64,000 nt of DNA from Brucella pseudintermedia (GCF_008932435.1 NZ_WBWE01000014.1:96778-160777); one strand, 5' to 3'. Shown: positions 17,427-27,248, numbered from the stretch's first letter. Made by a program: numbers and translations. Notes: generated by a model not told the origin, from the letters alone.

Positions 17427-18175
17427 ATGCCCCGATGAGCACTCTGGCCGAAATCCGCCTCGATGACGTCCGTTTCAGTTATGGTGAAACTGCCATGCAC
17501 TTCGATGCGACGATAACAGGCGGTGTCATTGCCGCGATTGTCGGGCCAAGCGGTTCCGGCAAGTCGACGCTTCTCAACCTGATCGCCGGTTTTGAATTTC
17601 CCGGATCCGGCCGCATCCTGATCGGCGGCAACGACGTCAGCGCGTTTTCACCGGCGGACCGGCCTGTTTCGATGGTGTTTCAGGAAAACAATCTTTTTGC
17701 CCACCTGACTGTCGAGCAGAATGTCGGTCTCGGGCGTTCAACGAACCTCAAACTCTCCGCACAGGATCGCGCCGACATCGCGGAAGCCTTGTCGCGCGTC
17801 GGGCTTGCAGGCAAGGAACAGCGCAAGCCCGAAGCTCTGTCAGGAGGCGAACGCCAGCGTGTGGCGATTGCCCGAGCCCTCATACGCCAGCGCCCCGTTC
17901 TGCTTCTTGACGAAGCCTTTGCTTCGCTTGGGCCAGCGCTGCGGCATCAGATGCTGGATCTGGTCAGGGAGCTTCAGATCGAAACTGGCATGACGGTGCT
18001 GATGGTGACCCACACGCCCGAAGATGCGATCTACCTTGATGCAGTGTTGCTTTTTCTCGACAGTGGCCGGATTTCCGCCATGGGGCCCGCTGGTGAACTG
18101 CTCTCACCGGCTGGACCGGAAGCACTGCGGCACTATATCGGCGAAAAGCGCAATTCGGGGCTGGGCCTCAAATAG
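17423..18175 (+). CDS. thiQ: thiamine ABC transporter ATPase ThiQ
   Basis: ATP-hydrolysing subunit of the thiamine importer. The 250-residue protein has Walker [10 protein letters not shown] near residue 39, signature L-S-G-G-E-R-Q-R near residue 136, and a Walker B ending L-L-L-D-E-A-F. The Phe after D-E-A, instead of Pro, is common in this subgroup. The start at 17423 overlaps the thiP stop (ATGA); the longer frame lies inside thiP and is rejected. It is the last gene of the operon under the TPP riboswitch. Confidence 0.95.
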   Translation: MNAPMSTLAEIRLDDVRFSYGETAMHFDATITGGVIAAIVGPSGSGKSTLLNLIAGFEFPGSGRILIGGNDVSAFSPADRPVSMVFQENNLFAHLTVEQNVGLGRSTNLKLSAQDRADIAEALSRVGLAGKEQRKPEALSGGERQRVAIARALIRQRPVLLLDEAFASLGPALRHQMLDLVRELQIETGMTVLMVTHTPEDAIYLDAVLLFLDSGRISAMGPAGELLSPAGPEALRHYIGEKRNSGLGLK

Positions 18176-18407
18176 AGTTACGGTTGCGGACATATTTTGT
18201 TCGCAATCTGCCGGAAGAACCGGCTACAGATTCTTGTAGGCTTTCAGCTCTGTGGCTAGATTTGTCCCGGATCATACAATCTGATTCAGAAGCGAGGATA
18301 AAATACTGTTCCGTCAATCGACCCGTCTCCGGGCCTTCCTGTGTCTGCCGATCTCCCTGCCAGATTGGACGCAGCAAAATTGGCGGAAACCAGCCATCGG
18401 TTTTGGC

Positions 18408-19838
18408 TTGTTCGCGGTTGCCCTGATTTCAGGCTGCCAGTCGATCAATTCCAGCAAGGATCTGGGGTTACAGCCATCCGACAACCCCGTGACGGTCGAC
18501 AACGTGACGCGTAATGACCGGCTGGCACAGCTTGGCGCCCAGCAACACCCGCGCATCCTCGCCACTTATGGCGGCGAATACAAGGACCAGAAGCTTGAGC
18601 GCATGGTGGCGAAGATCGTCGGCAAGCTGACGACTGTCACCGACAAGCCGGACCAGACCTACCGCATTACTATTCTCGACAGTCCGAATATCAATGCCTT
18701 CGCATTGCCGGGCGGCTATCTCTATGTGACGCGCGGCCTGCTTGCGCTCGCCAATGACTCCTCCGAAGTCGCAGCCGTGATCGCCCATGAAATGGGTCAC
18801 GTTATCGCCAATCACGGCATTCTGCGGCAGGAAAAGGAAGCCGAGACCGCGATTGCCGGGCGCGTCGCCAGCGAAGTTCTGCATAACGAATCCGCCAGCC
18901 GAGAGGAAGCGCTGCGCGGCAAGCTGCGGCTTGCCCAGTTCTCGCGTAATCAGGAATTGCAGGCGGATGCCATCGGCATCAAGATGATCGGCGAAGCCGG
19001 ATACGATCCGTTCGCTTCGGCGCGTTTTCTGCAATCGATGGAAGCCTATCAGAGCTTTCGTTCGGTTTCGGGTGCGACCGATGCCAGCCTCGACTTTCTT
19101 GCAAGCCACCCGGCAACGCCGCAGCGCATCCAGCTTGCGCTTGGCCATGCGCGCCGCATCGGCGCGCCAGGCGTCGGCACGACCGACCGCGGTTCCTTCC
19201 TCGACGGTATAGACGGCATCCTTTACGGCGATTCGCCCAGCGAAGGTTATGTCCGCGAGCAGACCTTCATTCATCCGAAGCTCGGCGTGACTTTCCGCGC
19301 ACCAGATGGATTCAGCATCGATAATTCGGCCAATGCGGTGATGGCCAGCGGCCCCGGCGAAGTGGCCATCCGTTTCGATGGCGCGTCTCTTCCGGCAGGG
19401 TCGAACCTTGCCGATTATATTCGTTCCGGTTGGGTCACCGGCCTCGATGACAGTTCGATCCAGACCACCACCATCAACGGTCTGCCCGCCGCGACCGCCC
19501 GCGCCAGTGCCGACCGGTGGCAGTTCGACATCGTGGTCATCGGCGCCAACAACAAGGTCTATCGCTTCCTAACGGCAGCTCCGAAAGGCAGCAACGCTCT
19601 TCTGCCCGCCTCACAAACTGTCACGCAGTCGTTCCGCCTGCTATCCCCGGCCGAGCAAAACGCCATCAAGCCGCTTCGCATCCGCGTTGTAACAGTGAAG
19701 CCGGGCGACACGCTGGCCAGCCTGTCGGCACGCATGCAGGGCACGACACGCAAGCTGGAATTGTTCCGCCTTCTCAACGCCATGTCTGCGGGGGCAACAG
19801 TTTCGGTTGGCGACCGCGTGAAGCTGATCAGCGAGTAA
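18408..19838 (+). CDS. M48 metalloprotease with C-terminal LysM domain
   Basis: A lipoprotein-like periplasmic zinc protease. The H-E-M-G-H zinc motif lies near residue 128, followed by the third ligand region N-Q-E-L-Q-A-D near residue 185, as in BepA/LoiP-type M48 proteases that process outer-membrane proteins. The C-terminus (about residues 425-475) is a LysM module with V-K-P-G-D-T-L-A-S-L, expected to bind peptidoglycan. A lipobox-like L-I-S-G-C follows the start. The only ordinary start is TTG 18408, giving a very short signal sequence. The frame stays open upstream to 18285 and supplies basic residues (W-R-K-P), so the true start may be an unusual upstream codon. Confidence 0.88.
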   Translation: MFAVALISGCQSINSSKDLGLQPSDNPVTVDNVTRNDRLAQLGAQQHPRILATYGGEYKDQKLERMVAKIVGKLTTVTDKPDQTYRITILDSPNINAFALPGGYLYVTRGLLALANDSSEVAAVIAHEMGHVIANHGILRQEKEAETAIAGRVASEVLHNESASREEALRGKLRLAQFSRNQELQADAIGIKMIGEAGYDPFASARFLQSMEAYQSFRSVSGATDASLDFLASHPATPQRIQLALGHARRIGAPGVGTTDRGSFLDGIDGILYGDSPSEGYVREQTFIHPKLGVTFRAPDGFSIDNSANAVMASGPGEVAIRFDGASLPAGSNLADYIRSGWVTGLDDSSIQTTTINGLPAATARASADRWQFDIVVIGANNKVYRFLTAAPKGSNALLPASQTVTQSFRLLSPAEQNAIKPLRIRVVTVKPGDTLASLSARMQGTTRKLELFRLLNAMSAGATVSVGDRVKLISE

Positions 19839-19844
19839 GACAGA

Positions 19845-20549
19845 ATGACGGAAACGATCATCCACTCGGTCCTGGCCGGAAAAGTCGCACCTCTTGGAGA
19901 CCGCCGCGTCCCAAGCGGCATCGACAAGCAGCCCGTGTCGGGCAAGGTCCGTGTGACCTTCGAGGGGCTGGATTGCGATGCACAGGGTGACCGAAAGGTG
20001 CATGGCGGACCGGAAAAGGCGCTCCATCATTACCCGCATGACCATTACGCGCTCTGGCGCGAAGAAATCGGCGACAACCCGCGTCTGAGCGCGCGTGGTG
20101 CGTTCGGCGAAAACATTTCCACCTCTGGTCTCGACGAACGCAATGTCGCCGTGGGTGACCGGTTCCGCCTTGGCAGTGCGCTTGTGGAAGTATCGCAGGG
20201 ACGCCAGCCCTGCTGGAAACTGAACGAGCGTTTTGCAACAGCCGACATGGCTGTGCGCGTCCAGAAGACAGGACGGACGGGCTGGTACTATCGCGTTCTG
20301 GAAGAAGGCCATGTGGAAGCCGGAGATGCGATGACGCTCATCGATCGGCTTTCACCGGAATGGACGCTGCATCGCGTCTGGCATCTGCTTTATGTCGATA
20401 CGCTGAATTACGACGAACTGGCATCAATGGCCGAGCTTTCGCACCTCGCCGACAGTTGGAGGCGCTATGCCGTGCGCCGTCTAGAAAATCGCAAGGTCGA
20501 GGACTGGTCCTCCCGGCTTGAAGGCAAGGCGGTGGAACCACAAAAGTAA
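19845..20549 (+). CDS. MOSC domain protein, YiiM-like
   Basis: A 234-residue protein with a MOSC domain (about residues 20-165) and a C-terminal three-helix domain, as in E. coli YiiM, which helps detoxify N-hydroxylated base analogues using the molybdenum cofactor. Visible features are D-R-K-V-H-G-G-P-E-K-A near residue 50, F-G-E-N-I-S near residue 87, and the conserved cysteine in G-R-Q-P-C-W-K-L near residue 123, the likely molybdenum ligand. It begins six bases after the M48 gene and is probably cotranscribed, though no functional link is known. Confidence 0.88.
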   Translation: MTETIIHSVLAGKVAPLGDRRVPSGIDKQPVSGKVRVTFEGLDCDAQGDRKVHGGPEKALHHYPHDHYALWREEIGDNPRLSARGAFGENISTSGLDERNVAVGDRFRLGSALVEVSQGRQPCWKLNERFATADMAVRVQKTGRTGWYYRVLEEGHVEAGDAMTLIDRLSPEWTLHRVWHLLYVDTLNYDELASMAELSHLADSWRRYAVRRLENRKVEDWSSRLEGKAVEPQK

Positions 20550-20594
20550 GGAGCCACCTGGCCCCTCTACTTGTGTTGCCCTGATTGTTGCGGC

Positions 20595-21530
20595 TTATGC
20601 CTGATAAGCCGCCAGTTCGTGCTGGCTCAACAGGGCTATCTTCAGTTTCTCCATTGCACGGCTTTCGATCTGCCGCACCCGTTCCTTGGAGATGCCGAGC
20701 TTTTCACCCAGCGCTTCCAGCGTCACGCCATCATCATCGAGACGGCGCTCGCGGATAATATGCAATTCACGCTCGTTCAGCGTGTCGAGCGCCACGTTGA
20801 GCCACTGGTTACGGCGTTCCATATCGATGGAGCTTTCCGCGATTTCATCCTGCAAGGGATGATCGTCGACCAGAAAATCCATGCGGCGCGACGCACCCGA
20901 CTCCTCGTTGTTTACGGGGGCGGAAAGCGAACTGTCCGGCCCCGACAACCGACTGTCCATGATCTCGACATCGCTCGCTGACACGCCAAGCTGATCGGAA
21001 ATTTCCCGATAAATCTCCGCCTTGCTCATGGTGTCGTCCGATTGGGCGAGTTTTGAACGAAGACGCCGCAGGTTGAAGAACAGTGCCTTCTGCGCCGAAC
21101 TTGTGCCGCCCCGCACAATCGACCAGTTGCGCAGGATATAATCCTGCATGGATGCGCGAATCCACCAGGATGCATAGGTGGAGAAACGCACTTCCCGTTC
21201 GGGGTCGAAACGCGCTGCAGCCTCCAGAAGGCCGACATAGCCCTCCTGAATGAGATCGCTCATCGGCAGTTTGAACTTGCGGAAGCGTCCCGCCATCGAG
21301 ATAACCAGCCGCATATGCGCGGAAGTGATGCGATGGAGGGCTTCCTGATCCTTCAGCTCCCTCCAGCGAATGGCGAGATCGCGTTCCTCTTCGCGCTCCA
21401 GATAAGGAGCTGACATCGCGCTGCGGATCATGGATTGGGAAGAGGCTGCTGTCGCCGGGAGGCTGCGCGCAACCATAGGCATACGATTGGCTGGAACTGC
21501 GGAAGAACTGCTCATGGATGACTGCTTCAT
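20595..21530 (-). CDS. rpoH2: RNA polymerase sigma factor RpoH2 (sigma32 family)
   Basis: Alternative sigma factor for stress genes; in Brucella RpoH2 is reported to affect virulence functions. The 311-residue protein has region 2 (H-M-R-L-V-I-S-M-A-G-R-F, then R-F-S-T-Y-A-S-W-W-I-R-A-S), the RpoH box Q-K-A-L-F-F-N-L-R-R-L, and region 4 with the helix-turn-helix ending S-K-E-R-V-R-Q-I-E. The A-P-Y-L-E-R-E-E-E opening and V-R-G-G-T-S segment match RpoH2 rather than RpoH1. A serine-rich tail of about 40 residues precedes region 1. Start 21530 has AGGAG upstream. Confidence 0.93.
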   Translation of the reverse strand: MKQSSMSSSSAVPANRMPMVARSLPATAASSQSMIRSAMSAPYLEREEERDLAIRWRELKDQEALHRITSAHMRLVISMAGRFRKFKLPMSDLIQEGYVGLLEAAARFDPEREVRFSTYASWWIRASMQDYILRNWSIVRGGTSSAQKALFFNLRRLRSKLAQSDDTMSKAEIYREISDQLGVSASDVEIMDSRLSGPDSSLSAPVNNEESGASRRMDFLVDDHPLQDEIAESSIDMERRNQWLNVALDTLNERELHIIRERRLDDDGVTLEALGEKLGISKERVRQIESRAMEKLKIALLSQHELAAYQA

Positions 21531-21880
21531 CTGGTTCTCCTGTTCTGAACTCACGCCCCGTCGGGCGTTCAGTGGAAGGATATGCCAGTCCCTCAAAGAC
21601 TCCTTGGACGGCTAGCAAAACCGCCCAAAACTCCCCGCCAGGCCCATTCTTTGGCCAACATGATTACGCCGCAAAACAAACCCGTTTACGAACTGGTGTC
21701 TGGGAGAACGCACCAGCTGCGTTCAGGTTCCCTCCCGATCAGGATAAATCTTTGAGAATGCAGGACGATGACTGAAAGGGTTAACGACCGATTGCAAAAC
21801 TCAATAAAACTTTAACCAAAGAATACCGCCGTTTCCTGCACGAAGGACGGCGCAGATCCGGCCTTTGCCGATGAACGGCA
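21531..21880. other. rpoH2 upstream region
   Basis: About 350 bases between the rpoH2 start and the cdnL terminator. It must contain the rpoH2 promoter and leader. I see no convincing coding sequence, repeat or RNA fold in it. Confidence 0.4.
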
Positions 21881-21912
21881 AATAAAAAGCCCGGCTGGAG
21901 CCGGGCCTTTTA
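21881..21912 (-). terminator. intrinsic terminator of cdnL
   Basis: AAGCCCGGCT-GG-AGCCGGGC in the plus direction. Read on the minus strand it is a GC-rich hairpin followed by TTTTTATTT, 20 bases after the cdnL stop. Confidence 0.9.
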
Positions 21913-21933
21913 GAAAGAAAAAGAAAGCGAAGC

Positions 21934-22515
21934 TTACGCGGCTTCAACTTCATCGTCGTCGAGATCGGCCTCAGCATCGGCCTTGCCGCGCTTCGGACCC
22001 TTGGCGAGATTGGCTTCGATCAAACGAACCGCTTCGGTTTCCGAGAGCTTGTTCACGGCTGCGATTTCGCGCGCCATGCGATCAAGCGCGGCTTCGTAAA
22101 GCTGGCGTTCCGAATAGGACTGTTCCGGCTGGTTTTCAGCGCGGAAAAGATCGCGAACGACTTCCGAGATCGAGATCAGATCGCCGGAATTGATCTTTGC
22201 ATCATATTCCTGCGCGCGGCGCGACCACATTGTGCGCTTCACACGTGCGCGGCCCTGAACAACCTTCAATGCACGTTCAACATAATCGGTCTCCGACAGC
22301 TTGCGCATACCGATGGAAGCGGCTTTGGCAACCGGCACCTTCAGGCGCATCTTGTCTTTTTCGAAATCGATCACGAAGAGCTCGAGCTTGTGACCTGCCA
22401 CTTCCTGCTCTTCGATCGTCACGATCTGGCCAACGCCATGAGCCGGATATACGATGGCCTCACCGGCCTTGAAACCGCCACGCGCTACTGGAGACTTTTT
22501 CTGCTGGGATGACAT
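21934..22515 (-). CDS. CarD/CdnL-family transcription regulator
   Basis: A 193-residue CarD-like protein that in relatives (Caulobacter, Mycobacterium) binds RNA polymerase and stabilises open promoter complexes, notably at rRNA genes. The RNA-polymerase-interacting domain begins G-E-A-I-V-Y-P-A-H-G-V-G-Q-I near residue 18. The helical DNA-binding domain follows, with W-S-R-R-A-Q-E-Y and L-I-S-I-S-E-V-V-R-D-L. The tail is acidic and alanine-rich (A-D-L-D-D-D-E-V-E-A-A), fitting ClpXP-type recognition known for Caulobacter CdnL. Starts at 22515 and 22524 are both plausible; GGGAG precedes them by 11 or 2 bases. Confidence 0.93.
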   Translation of the reverse strand: MSSQQKKSPVARGGFKAGEAIVYPAHGVGQIVTIEEQEVAGHKLELFVIDFEKDKMRLKVPVAKAASIGMRKLSETDYVERALKVVQGRARVKRTMWSRRAQEYDAKINSGDLISISEVVRDLFRAENQPEQSYSERQLYEAALDRMAREIAAVNKLSETEAVRLIEANLAKGPKRGKADAEADLDDDEVEAA

Positions 22516-22951
22516 ACGCTTCATTACTCCCTGTTGTGCCCGGCGCGCCCCGCCGGTTGACACATGATGTTCGACCGCGCTCCGGAGAAATGAAGCACGG
22601 ACGTTGCTTGTCGGTTTGCAACTGAAAACGTGTCTGACGACAAATCTAACCGACCGGGTGTACGGTGAGGAGGACGACGCCATCGCAATCATCTTCCCCG
22701 GTGCCATTCAGCCCGGTACTAAAGATCAGCCCTTTCAGAGATTAACGCATAGCGCCACGACTTGACGTCCAGTCACCGAAATTATCGTGACAAGCTAACA
22801 CAATTTCGCGCAAGAATCAACAAATTGCCAGATATGCTGTATCCGGCAACGCAACACACCTAAAAGATGGGCGTTTTCCCGTGATTTCATTCGTCTTTTG
22901 CCGGTGCGTCACAGAAAATGCAAGTGATAAATCCTGCTTTTCCGTAATGCC

Positions 22952-22981
22952 GTTCATCCTGTCAGTGTTGACAGGATGAAC
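22952..22981. repeat. perfect 13-bp inverted repeat between fdxA and cdnL
   Basis: GTTCATCCTGTCA pairs perfectly with TGACAGGATGAAC around a 4-base loop (GTGT). No T-run follows on either strand, so it is not a standard terminator. It lies 107 bases past the fdxA stop in the 570-base gap before cdnL (22516-23087), which otherwise shows only expected promoter sequence. Confidence 0.75.
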
Positions 22982-23087
22982 CGTGGTGTTCCGCAGGTGC
23001 GAAACCTTCTAAAACAACGAGATACTTATAAAGTACCATACTGCTCGCAGGAGCCTGAAAGCACGGACCTGCTATACCGTGCCGGTA

Positions 23088-23426
23088 TTAGTCGCCGCTA
23101 CCCGGCTCGGCAGAGAAATACTTCTCCAGCTTGCCGGCCACGCCATCCATTTCCTTGGCTTCGGGAAGGGCATCCTTCTTCGCGGTAATATTGGGCCATT
23201 TTGCCGCATATTCCGTATTCAGTTCCAACCACTTGTCGAGGCCCGGCTCGGTGTCGGGGCTGATCGCCTCGGCAGGGCATTCCGGTTCACATACGCCGCA
23301 GTCGATGCACTCGTCGGGATTGATGACGAGCATGTTTTCGCCTTCGTAGAAACAATCGACCGGGCAGACCTCGACGCAGTCCGTATATTTGCAGCGAATG
23401 CAATTATCGGTCACGACATACGTCAT
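23088..23426 (-). CDS. fdxA: 7Fe ferredoxin FdxA
   Basis: A 112-residue seven-iron ferredoxin carrying one 3Fe-4S and one 4Fe-4S cluster, for cytosolic electron transfer. Cysteines stand at residues 9, 12, 17, 21, 25, 40, 43, 46 and 50, with the [12 protein letters not shown] motif typical of the FdxA type. The C-terminal helix-rich extension (residues 60-112) is also typical. It lies in the order helicase, S4 protein, fdxA, cdnL, which I recall as widespread in Rhizobiales. The specific redox partner is unknown. Confidence 0.95.
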   Translation of the reverse strand: MTYVVTDNCIRCKYTDCVEVCPVDCFYEGENMLVINPDECIDCGVCEPECPAEAISPDTEPGLDKWLELNTEYAAKWPNITAKKDALPEAKEMDGVAGKLEKYFSAEPGSGD

Positions 23427-23779
23427 CGTCGAACTCCTGTTGCCGCCCGAATTTTTGAACAGGCAGCTTATCTATCCTACAGCTTTGCGCCGATATTCCG
23501 ACAAGCCGACAATCAGCCCGGGGCCCTGGAATATCTCGCCACGAAGTCACCGTGCACGGAAATGGTTGCGGGTATCAGCCCATGCCCTTTTATGACAATG
23601 CGTGAGGTAACGATTTTATCCCGCCGTGACAAGGGTACAAACGCCGCAATATCACGAAGTCACCCATGCCTGAAACGGCATTTCGTTTAGCGGCTTCGGC
23701 TTGGAAAACGCTTTCGCCGGAACGGCCCGGCGAGCAATTTCCATCACTACCGCAAGGCGCCTGCGGCAACGCGTCCATC
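23427..23779. other. fdxA upstream region
   Basis: A 353-base gap between the S4 gene end and the fdxA start. It should hold the fdxA promoter. The short open frames in it are shadows without ribosome sites, and no stable fold stood out. Confidence 0.4.
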
Positions 23780-24163
23780 TCAGTTTCCGCGCAAACGATC
23801 CGTTTCGCGGCGGTCTTTCTTGGTTGGCCTTCCCGCGCCGCTCTCGCGCTGCGGCGTTGCGGACTCGACAGCCGCCGCAGAAACTGGCGGCGGGGAAAGA
23901 TCTTCATAAAGAAGTTGGGCCTCGGGTGCCGGACCCCGCCGCTCTCCCGGAGCCAGTATCTTGTAGACGAGGATGCGCCGGTCCAGCGTAATGGTCAGTA
24001 CGTCGCCGACCTTTACCTGATACGCAGCCTGTTCGATCTTGTCGCGATTGACCCGGACCTTGCCGCCGACGGCGAGTTTCGCCGCCAGCGATCTTGATTT
24101 GACCACGCGCGCAAAAAACAGCCACTTGTCAATGCGCTGTCTTCCGCCTTGTTCGCCGGTCAT
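23780..24163 (-). CDS. S4-domain RNA-binding protein (Hsp15-like)
   Basis: A 127-residue protein with an N-terminal S4 RNA-binding domain (R-I-D-K-W-L-F-F-A-R-V-V-K-S-R at residues 10-24, then G-G-K-V-R-V-N near residue 33). This resembles Hsp15 (HslR), which rescues stalled 50S subunits carrying nascent chains. The C-terminal 50 residues are charged and low-complexity, ending in K-K-D-R-R-E-T-D-R. It begins one base after the stop of the helicase gene, so the two RNA-related proteins are co-expressed. Confidence 0.87.
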   Translation of the reverse strand: MTGEQGGRQRIDKWLFFARVVKSRSLAAKLAVGGKVRVNRDKIEQAAYQVKVGDVLTITLDRRILVYKILAPGERRGPAPEAQLLYEDLSPPPVSAAAVESATPQRESGAGRPTKKDRRETDRLRGN

Positions 24164-24164
24164 C

Positions 24165-27100
24165 TTACTTCTTCATCTGCTCCTTAAGGGCCAGAAGCTT
24201 GGCGAAAGGTGAGTCGGGATCGATGCGTGCAGGACGCTCCTGCTCGACACGCTTGCCGCCCTGATGACTATGATCGCGCTTCTGCTGACGCGGATTGCCG
24301 CCGCGGAAGTCGCCTTTGCCACCTTCGCGCTTATCCTCGCCGTCATGCCGCTTTTGCTTGTCAAAGCGCTTGCCGCCGCGATCATTGCGGGCCTGCTGCT
24401 CCGCACCGTCGGACTTGCGGGCCTCGCCACCCTGATCGCGGTTCTGATGACCGCGATTCTGGTTTCCGCGATTTTGGCGCTGACGGTTCTGGTCCTGATT
24501 GCGGTTGCGGCCCTCGAAGCGGCCCTGACGCCAGAGAAGAACAGGCTTTGGCTCTTCGGCCGCGGCTTCTGCTGTTTCAACGGCCGGTGCCGCTTCCGCT
24601 GCCGCTGGAGCCGCTTCGTCCACCTTGGCTTCGGCCTCCGCCTCGGCAACGACCACCGGTGCGGGCACGGGTTCAGCCGCTGGAACGGCGGGCTTTTCGG
24701 CTTCTGCAACCGGAGAAACGCCAGCTTCCTTGGCGGCGGCTTCAGCCGCGAAAGCGTCGAGCTCGGCGAGCTTCGCCGTCACCGCAGCAGCTTCCATCGC
24801 CTCGTGGCGATAACCGAGGCTGCGCAGGATTTCCTCCATGTCCTCGGTCGTCGCACCGAGAATGGACATCATGGCAGGCGTAACGATAAAGCGTCCACCG
24901 TCATAAGCGCCATCCGGGCGCGCACCGGAACCCGGACGCCAGGCGAGCGCCGGGCGAATGAGATCGGCAAGACGTTCCAGAATGTCGATGCGCACGGCGC
25001 GGCGGCCCAGCACGCGATAGCCTGCCAGACGATAGAACATCGGATCGAAAGCCGGATCGACCACGACCGAAGTGCGGCCAGCGGCCAGCACATTCACGAC
25101 ATCGCCGTAGCCGGCGCGTTCGCGGCCATCGTTCTTGAGCGCCCACAGCAGCGTAATGAGGCCAGCCGGAGCGGGCTTCAGCAGCATGGGCATGAAGACA
25201 TGATAGGCACCGAAACGCACACCCAGACGGCGAAGCGCCGCGCGCGAATCCTGATCGAGGCCGCGCACTTCCTCCGCCACGTCGCGACGCGGAAGAATGC
25301 CCAGATTCTCGACGATCTGGAATGCGAGACCGCGCGTCATGCCGGTCAGGGCATCGGCAGCAGCCAGATCGGTCAGCGGCTTCAAAACGGTTTCGATATG
25401 ATGCGCGACAAAACGGTCGATGCGTGCGGCAACCTTGTCGCGCGCGGCTCCCGTAAGCTGTTCGTCGGCCAGGATCACCGCGCGCGGCTTCAGCAGGTCA
25501 TCGCCCGCAACCAGCGTTGCGACCGTTGCACCAACCCAGCGCATGACGCCATCCGAGCCCAGCGCGAAATCGCCGTTCGGCGCAGCAGCAAAGCGCTCCG
25601 CGCGGCGTTCGAACTCGGCGGCCAGCGCCTTTTGTGCAGCCGACTTCACCGCCTTGGCGTCCGGCCCTTCGGCCTGAACGTCAGCGGTAAAACGGAATCC
25701 TTCCAGTTGCCCGACATTGTGGCCTTCGACAATCACGTCTCCGGCCGGGCTGATTTCTGCTTCAAGCATGGCATTCTCTCTCAGGCGCCTCATAAGCACG
25801 CTTGTCCTGCGGTCTACAAAGCGTTTCGTCAACCTTTCATGCAGCGCGTCGGACAATCTGTCCTCAATTTCGCGCGTCTTTTCCTGCCAGTGTGTCGGAT
25901 CGGCAAGCCATCCCGGCCTGTGCGACACGAAAGTCCAGGTGCGGATTTGCGCCACGCGATGCGACAGGGTGTCGATTTCCCCCTCTGTGCTGTCGGCGCG
26001 GCGCACCTGTTCGCTCATATAATCTTCATCGACGCTCCCTCGGCGGACAAGATCCTGATAGATGGTTGCAATGATATCGGCATGCTGCGCCGGCGCGATC
26101 TTGCGATAATCGGGCAGCGCGCAGGCGTCCCACAAAAGCTCGATCCGCGCCGGCGTCGTCGCAAGCCGCACAATCTCTTCGTCTTTCGACAAATTTTCAA
26201 GCGCTTGTTGATCGACAGCCGGCAAAGCCTTGGCCAGCCCCTCGACCGGCGCAGGTGTTTCCAGAGAATACCGCAGGGAATCGAGCGACGAAAAGTCGAA
26301 ACGCGCCGTGCGCCATTGCAAAACTTTCACCGGATCGAAATTATGCGCTTCTACCCGTTCGACCAGTTCTTCATCGAATGGATGCACCTGCCCGGTTACG
26401 CCGAATGTGCCATCGCGCAGATGCCGGCCTGCGCGTCCGGCAATCTGCCCCACTTCGGCTGGCGTCAGATCGCGGAACTGATAGCCATCGAACTTGCGGT
26501 TCTGCGCAAAAGCGACATGGTCGACATCAAGATTGAGCCCCATCCCAACAGCATCGGTCGCCACCAGAAAATCGACATCGCCCGACTGGTAAAGCTCGAC
26601 CTGCGCATTACGCGTGCGCGGGCTGAGCGCGCCCATGACTACTGCCGCCCCACCGCGCTGACGGCGGATCAGTTCGGCAATCGCATAAACCTCATCGGCG
26701 GAAAAGGCGACGATGGCGGAACGGTTCGGTAGCCGGGTGATCTTCTTGGAGCCGGCATAGGCCAGATGCGACAGGCGCGGCCGCGTCACCACATTGATGC
26801 CGCGCAGCAGCTTCTCCAGAATGCCGCGCATGGTTGCGGCACCGAGCAGCAGCGTCTCCTGCCGCCCGCGCAGGTGCAGGATGCGGTCGGTGAAAATATG
26901 GCCGCGCTCAAGATCGCCAGCCAGTTGCACTTCATCGATGGCCACGAAAGCTACGTCCGTGCGGCGCGGCATGGCCTCGACCGTGCAGACGGAATAGCGC
27001 GCGCCTGGCGGCACGATCTTTTCCTCGCCCGTCACCAGCGCAACATTGGCCGCGCCGACCCGTTCCACGACGCGGTTATAGACCTCGCGCGCCAAAAGGC

Positions 27101-27248
27101 GCAGCGGCAGGCCGATCATGCCGCTTCCATGAGACAGCATGCGTTCGATGGCCAGATGCGTTTTGCCGGTATTGGTCGGTCCAAGCACGGCAGTCACATC
27201 GCGGCCACTCAGGGTCAGCGGCAAATCATGGGCAGGGAGTTGGTTCAT
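24165..27248 (-). CDS. SUV3-like superfamily 2 RNA/DNA helicase
   Basis: A 1027-residue helicase. Motif I is G-P-T-N-T-G-K-T-H near residue 23, motif II is A-I-D-E-V-Q near residue 103, and the C-terminal RecA domain shows Q-I-A-G-R-A-G-R-H (motif VI) near residue 270. The D-E-V-Q form and the order match mitochondrial SUV3 and its alphaproteobacterial relatives, involved in RNA turnover. Residues 300-820 form a large helical region. The tail (about 850-1027) is alanine/glutamate-rich, then R/N/Q/G-rich with N-R-N-Q-D-Q-N-R-Q, a likely disordered RNA-binding extension. It is first in a minus-strand cluster. Confidence 0.9.
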   Translation of the reverse strand: MNQLPAHDLPLTLSGRDVTAVLGPTNTGKTHLAIERMLSHGSGMIGLPLRLLAREVYNRVVERVGAANVALVTGEEKIVPPGARYSVCTVEAMPRRTDVAFVAIDEVQLAGDLERGHIFTDRILHLRGRQETLLLGAATMRGILEKLLRGINVVTRPRLSHLAYAGSKKITRLPNRSAIVAFSADEVYAIAELIRRQRGGAAVVMGALSPRTRNAQVELYQSGDVDFLVATDAVGMGLNLDVDHVAFAQNRKFDGYQFRDLTPAEVGQIAGRAGRHLRDGTFGVTGQVHPFDEELVERVEAHNFDPVKVLQWRTARFDFSSLDSLRYSLETPAPVEGLAKALPAVDQQALENLSKDEEIVRLATTPARIELLWDACALPDYRKIAPAQHADIIATIYQDLVRRGSVDEDYMSEQVRRADSTEGEIDTLSHRVAQIRTWTFVSHRPGWLADPTHWQEKTREIEDRLSDALHERLTKRFVDRRTSVLMRRLRENAMLEAEISPAGDVIVEGHNVGQLEGFRFTADVQAEGPDAKAVKSAAQKALAAEFERRAERFAAAPNGDFALGSDGVMRWVGATVATLVAGDDLLKPRAVILADEQLTGAARDKVAARIDRFVAHHIETVLKPLTDLAAADALTGMTRGLAFQIVENLGILPRRDVAEEVRGLDQDSRAALRRLGVRFGAYHVFMPMLLKPAPAGLITLLWALKNDGRERAGYGDVVNVLAAGRTSVVVDPAFDPMFYRLAGYRVLGRRAVRIDILERLADLIRPALAWRPGSGARPDGAYDGGRFIVTPAMMSILGATTEDMEEILRSLGYRHEAMEAAAVTAKLAELDAFAAEAAAKEAGVSPVAEAEKPAVPAAEPVPAPVVVAEAEAEAKVDEAAPAAAEAAPAVETAEAAAEEPKPVLLWRQGRFEGRNRNQDQNRQRQNRGNQNRGHQNRDQGGEARKSDGAEQQARNDRGGKRFDKQKRHDGEDKREGGKGDFRGGNPRQQKRDHSHQGGKRVEQERPARIDPDSPFAKLLALKEQMKK

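Noticed and set aside
24264..26732. 822-codon open frame on the plus strand opposite the helicase
   Set aside because: It is the mirror of a long GC-rich coding gene; composition is rich in R, H and A, it has no family resemblance, and the helicase motifs on the other strand are unmistakable.
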